From a virus: a DNA stretch of 48,005 nucleotides. Positions 47,527-48,005 of the stretch are shown in pieces. The stretch spans positions 1 to 48,005 of the IMG/VR virus record IMGVR_UViG_3300020118_000025, one strand, 5' to 3'. A program made the translations under genes and the position numbers. The notes below the pieces were generated by a model. It searched no databases. It was not told the DNA's origin and saw nothing but the letters and a program-made list of their open reading frames with translations. Within the stretch, counting starts at the first letter, position 1. The number at the start of each line of letters is the position of its first letter.

Positions 47527-47819
47527 TTGCTTGTCTCCACAGATACAGTAGCGTTTGCGTTTGCGCCAGGGCCATAAACGGTAATGGTCTGACCCGTTCC
47601 CAATAAGAAAACTGCCGAATACATTATGCTATTACTAGGCCACAACGACGCCCCGTTTATGAGAATCGGGCCTGCCGAACCACCGTTTCCGGTAACGTAC
47701 ACTTTAACAGGGCCACCAGTTGCGGTGTAGGTTATGGTTCCCCCTGCATTCGCCAAAGTTCCGATGTACGAAGTACGACTCGGTACGTCTGCATTGAGTA
47801 AATCGCTTGTGGTAGTCAT
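47523..47819 (-). CDS. Small beta-rich protein next to the tail fibre
   Basis: 98 aa. SYIGTLANAGGTITYTATGGPVKVYV and NATVSVETSK: a beta-sandwich type chain. Its ATG at 47819 overlaps the tail fibre stop as TAATG. It may form part of the fibre or its receptor-binding tip. Confidence 0.68.
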   Translation of the reverse strand: MTTTSDLLNADVPSRTSYIGTLANAGGTITYTATGGPVKVYVTGNGGSAGPILINGASLWPSNSIMYSAVFLLGTGQTITVYGPGANANATVSVETSK

Positions 47820-48005
47820 TAGAACAATCTCCAGTTTGCACCGTCATACCACGTTTTAAACTCGATGCCTTTGCTATTGCAAACGAGTGACGCGACATTT
47901 CCGAGCTTGGTTACTATTTGCTTCCCGCCGGTAGCGATAAGCGTGAAATTATAGGTTGGGAAGTTACCTCGTATATCCGAGATAACGATTGTATCGCCCA
48001 GTAGA
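47819..48005 (-). CDS. Tail fibre protein, C-terminal end (continues at the left edge)
   Basis: The end of the gene that starts at 1272. It reads ASLVCNSKGIEFKTWYDGA and stops at 47819-47821. Bases 47879-48005 are the second copy of the terminal repeat, so the true unique part here is 47819-47878. Confidence 0.85.
   Translation of the reverse strand, partial: LLGDTIVISDIRGNFPTYNFTLIATGGKQIVTKLGNVASLVCNSKGIEFKTWYDGANWRLF
47879..48005. repeat. Right copy of 127-bp terminal direct repeat
   Basis: Identical to bases 1-127. See the left copy. Confidence 0.95.

Noticed and set aside
47879-48005. True terminal repeat or att sites of an integrated prophage
   Set aside because: Length equals a common assembler k-mer, the repeat lies within a continuous gene, and no integrase or host flank is present.

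Overview
This window is a complete tailed-phage genome opened at an arbitrary point. Bases 1-127 are repeated exactly at 47879-48005, and one gene (the tail fibre) reads straight through the joint, so the molecule is circular or circularly permuted with about 47,878 unique bases. The virion genes predict a contractile-tailed (myovirus) particle: DUF3383-type sheath, tube, tape measure with a lysozyme domain, gp25-like, J-like and DUF2612-like baseplate proteins, and a Gp138-type spike. The head set (DUF1073-type portal, Mu F-like protein, DUF2213 protease/scaffold, DUF2184 capsid) is typical of phages of Gram-negative hosts. The Rz/Rz1 spanin pair and lambda R-type endolysin also require a Gram-negative envelope. 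GC-rich composition and the accessory gene style suggest a betaproteobacterium (Burkholderiales); that part is inference.

Layout. The late genes run on the minus strand: terminases, portal and Mu F-like protein (26509 to 21566); then a folded non-coding stretch and a tRNA cluster (21530 to 20680); then, after a plus-strand two-gene island (19952-20564), ten small accessory genes (19755 to 16478); then protease/scaffold, capsid, neck, tail and baseplate (16356 to 1276). Transcription continues through the tail fibre across the joint to the small genes and lysis cassette (47819 to 45315). A tail-spike module with an SGNH esterase domain (27577-29666) lies apart, between terminators.

Control and replication. 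A small XRE-type repressor gene (36428-36709) sits beside a divergent promoter pair. Leftward of it are small genes, a cytosine-C5 methyltransferase whose DNA is also open and protein-like in a second frame, NinG, and, past a terminator, an antirepressor preceded by a C4-type antisense RNA, a DUF1376 replication protein and small genes. Rightward are two small genes, a roughly 370-nt folded RNA candidate, an ERF annealing protein, a PD-(D/E)XK exonuclease, a coiled-coil protein, a NinB-like protein and accessory genes to 45294. No integrase, transposase or partition gene is visible although the control genes are of temperate type.

Most notable: (1) the two-frame methyltransferase locus with a G10 tract in the overlap; (2) two separate, highly structured non-coding regions (37374-37744 and 21203-21530); (3) the C4 RNA/antirepressor switch, whose target pairing can be read in the sequence; (4) a promoter-like element (TTGC, 17-nt spacer, NANANT) recurring in front of each isolated plus-strand unit and of the repressor gene.
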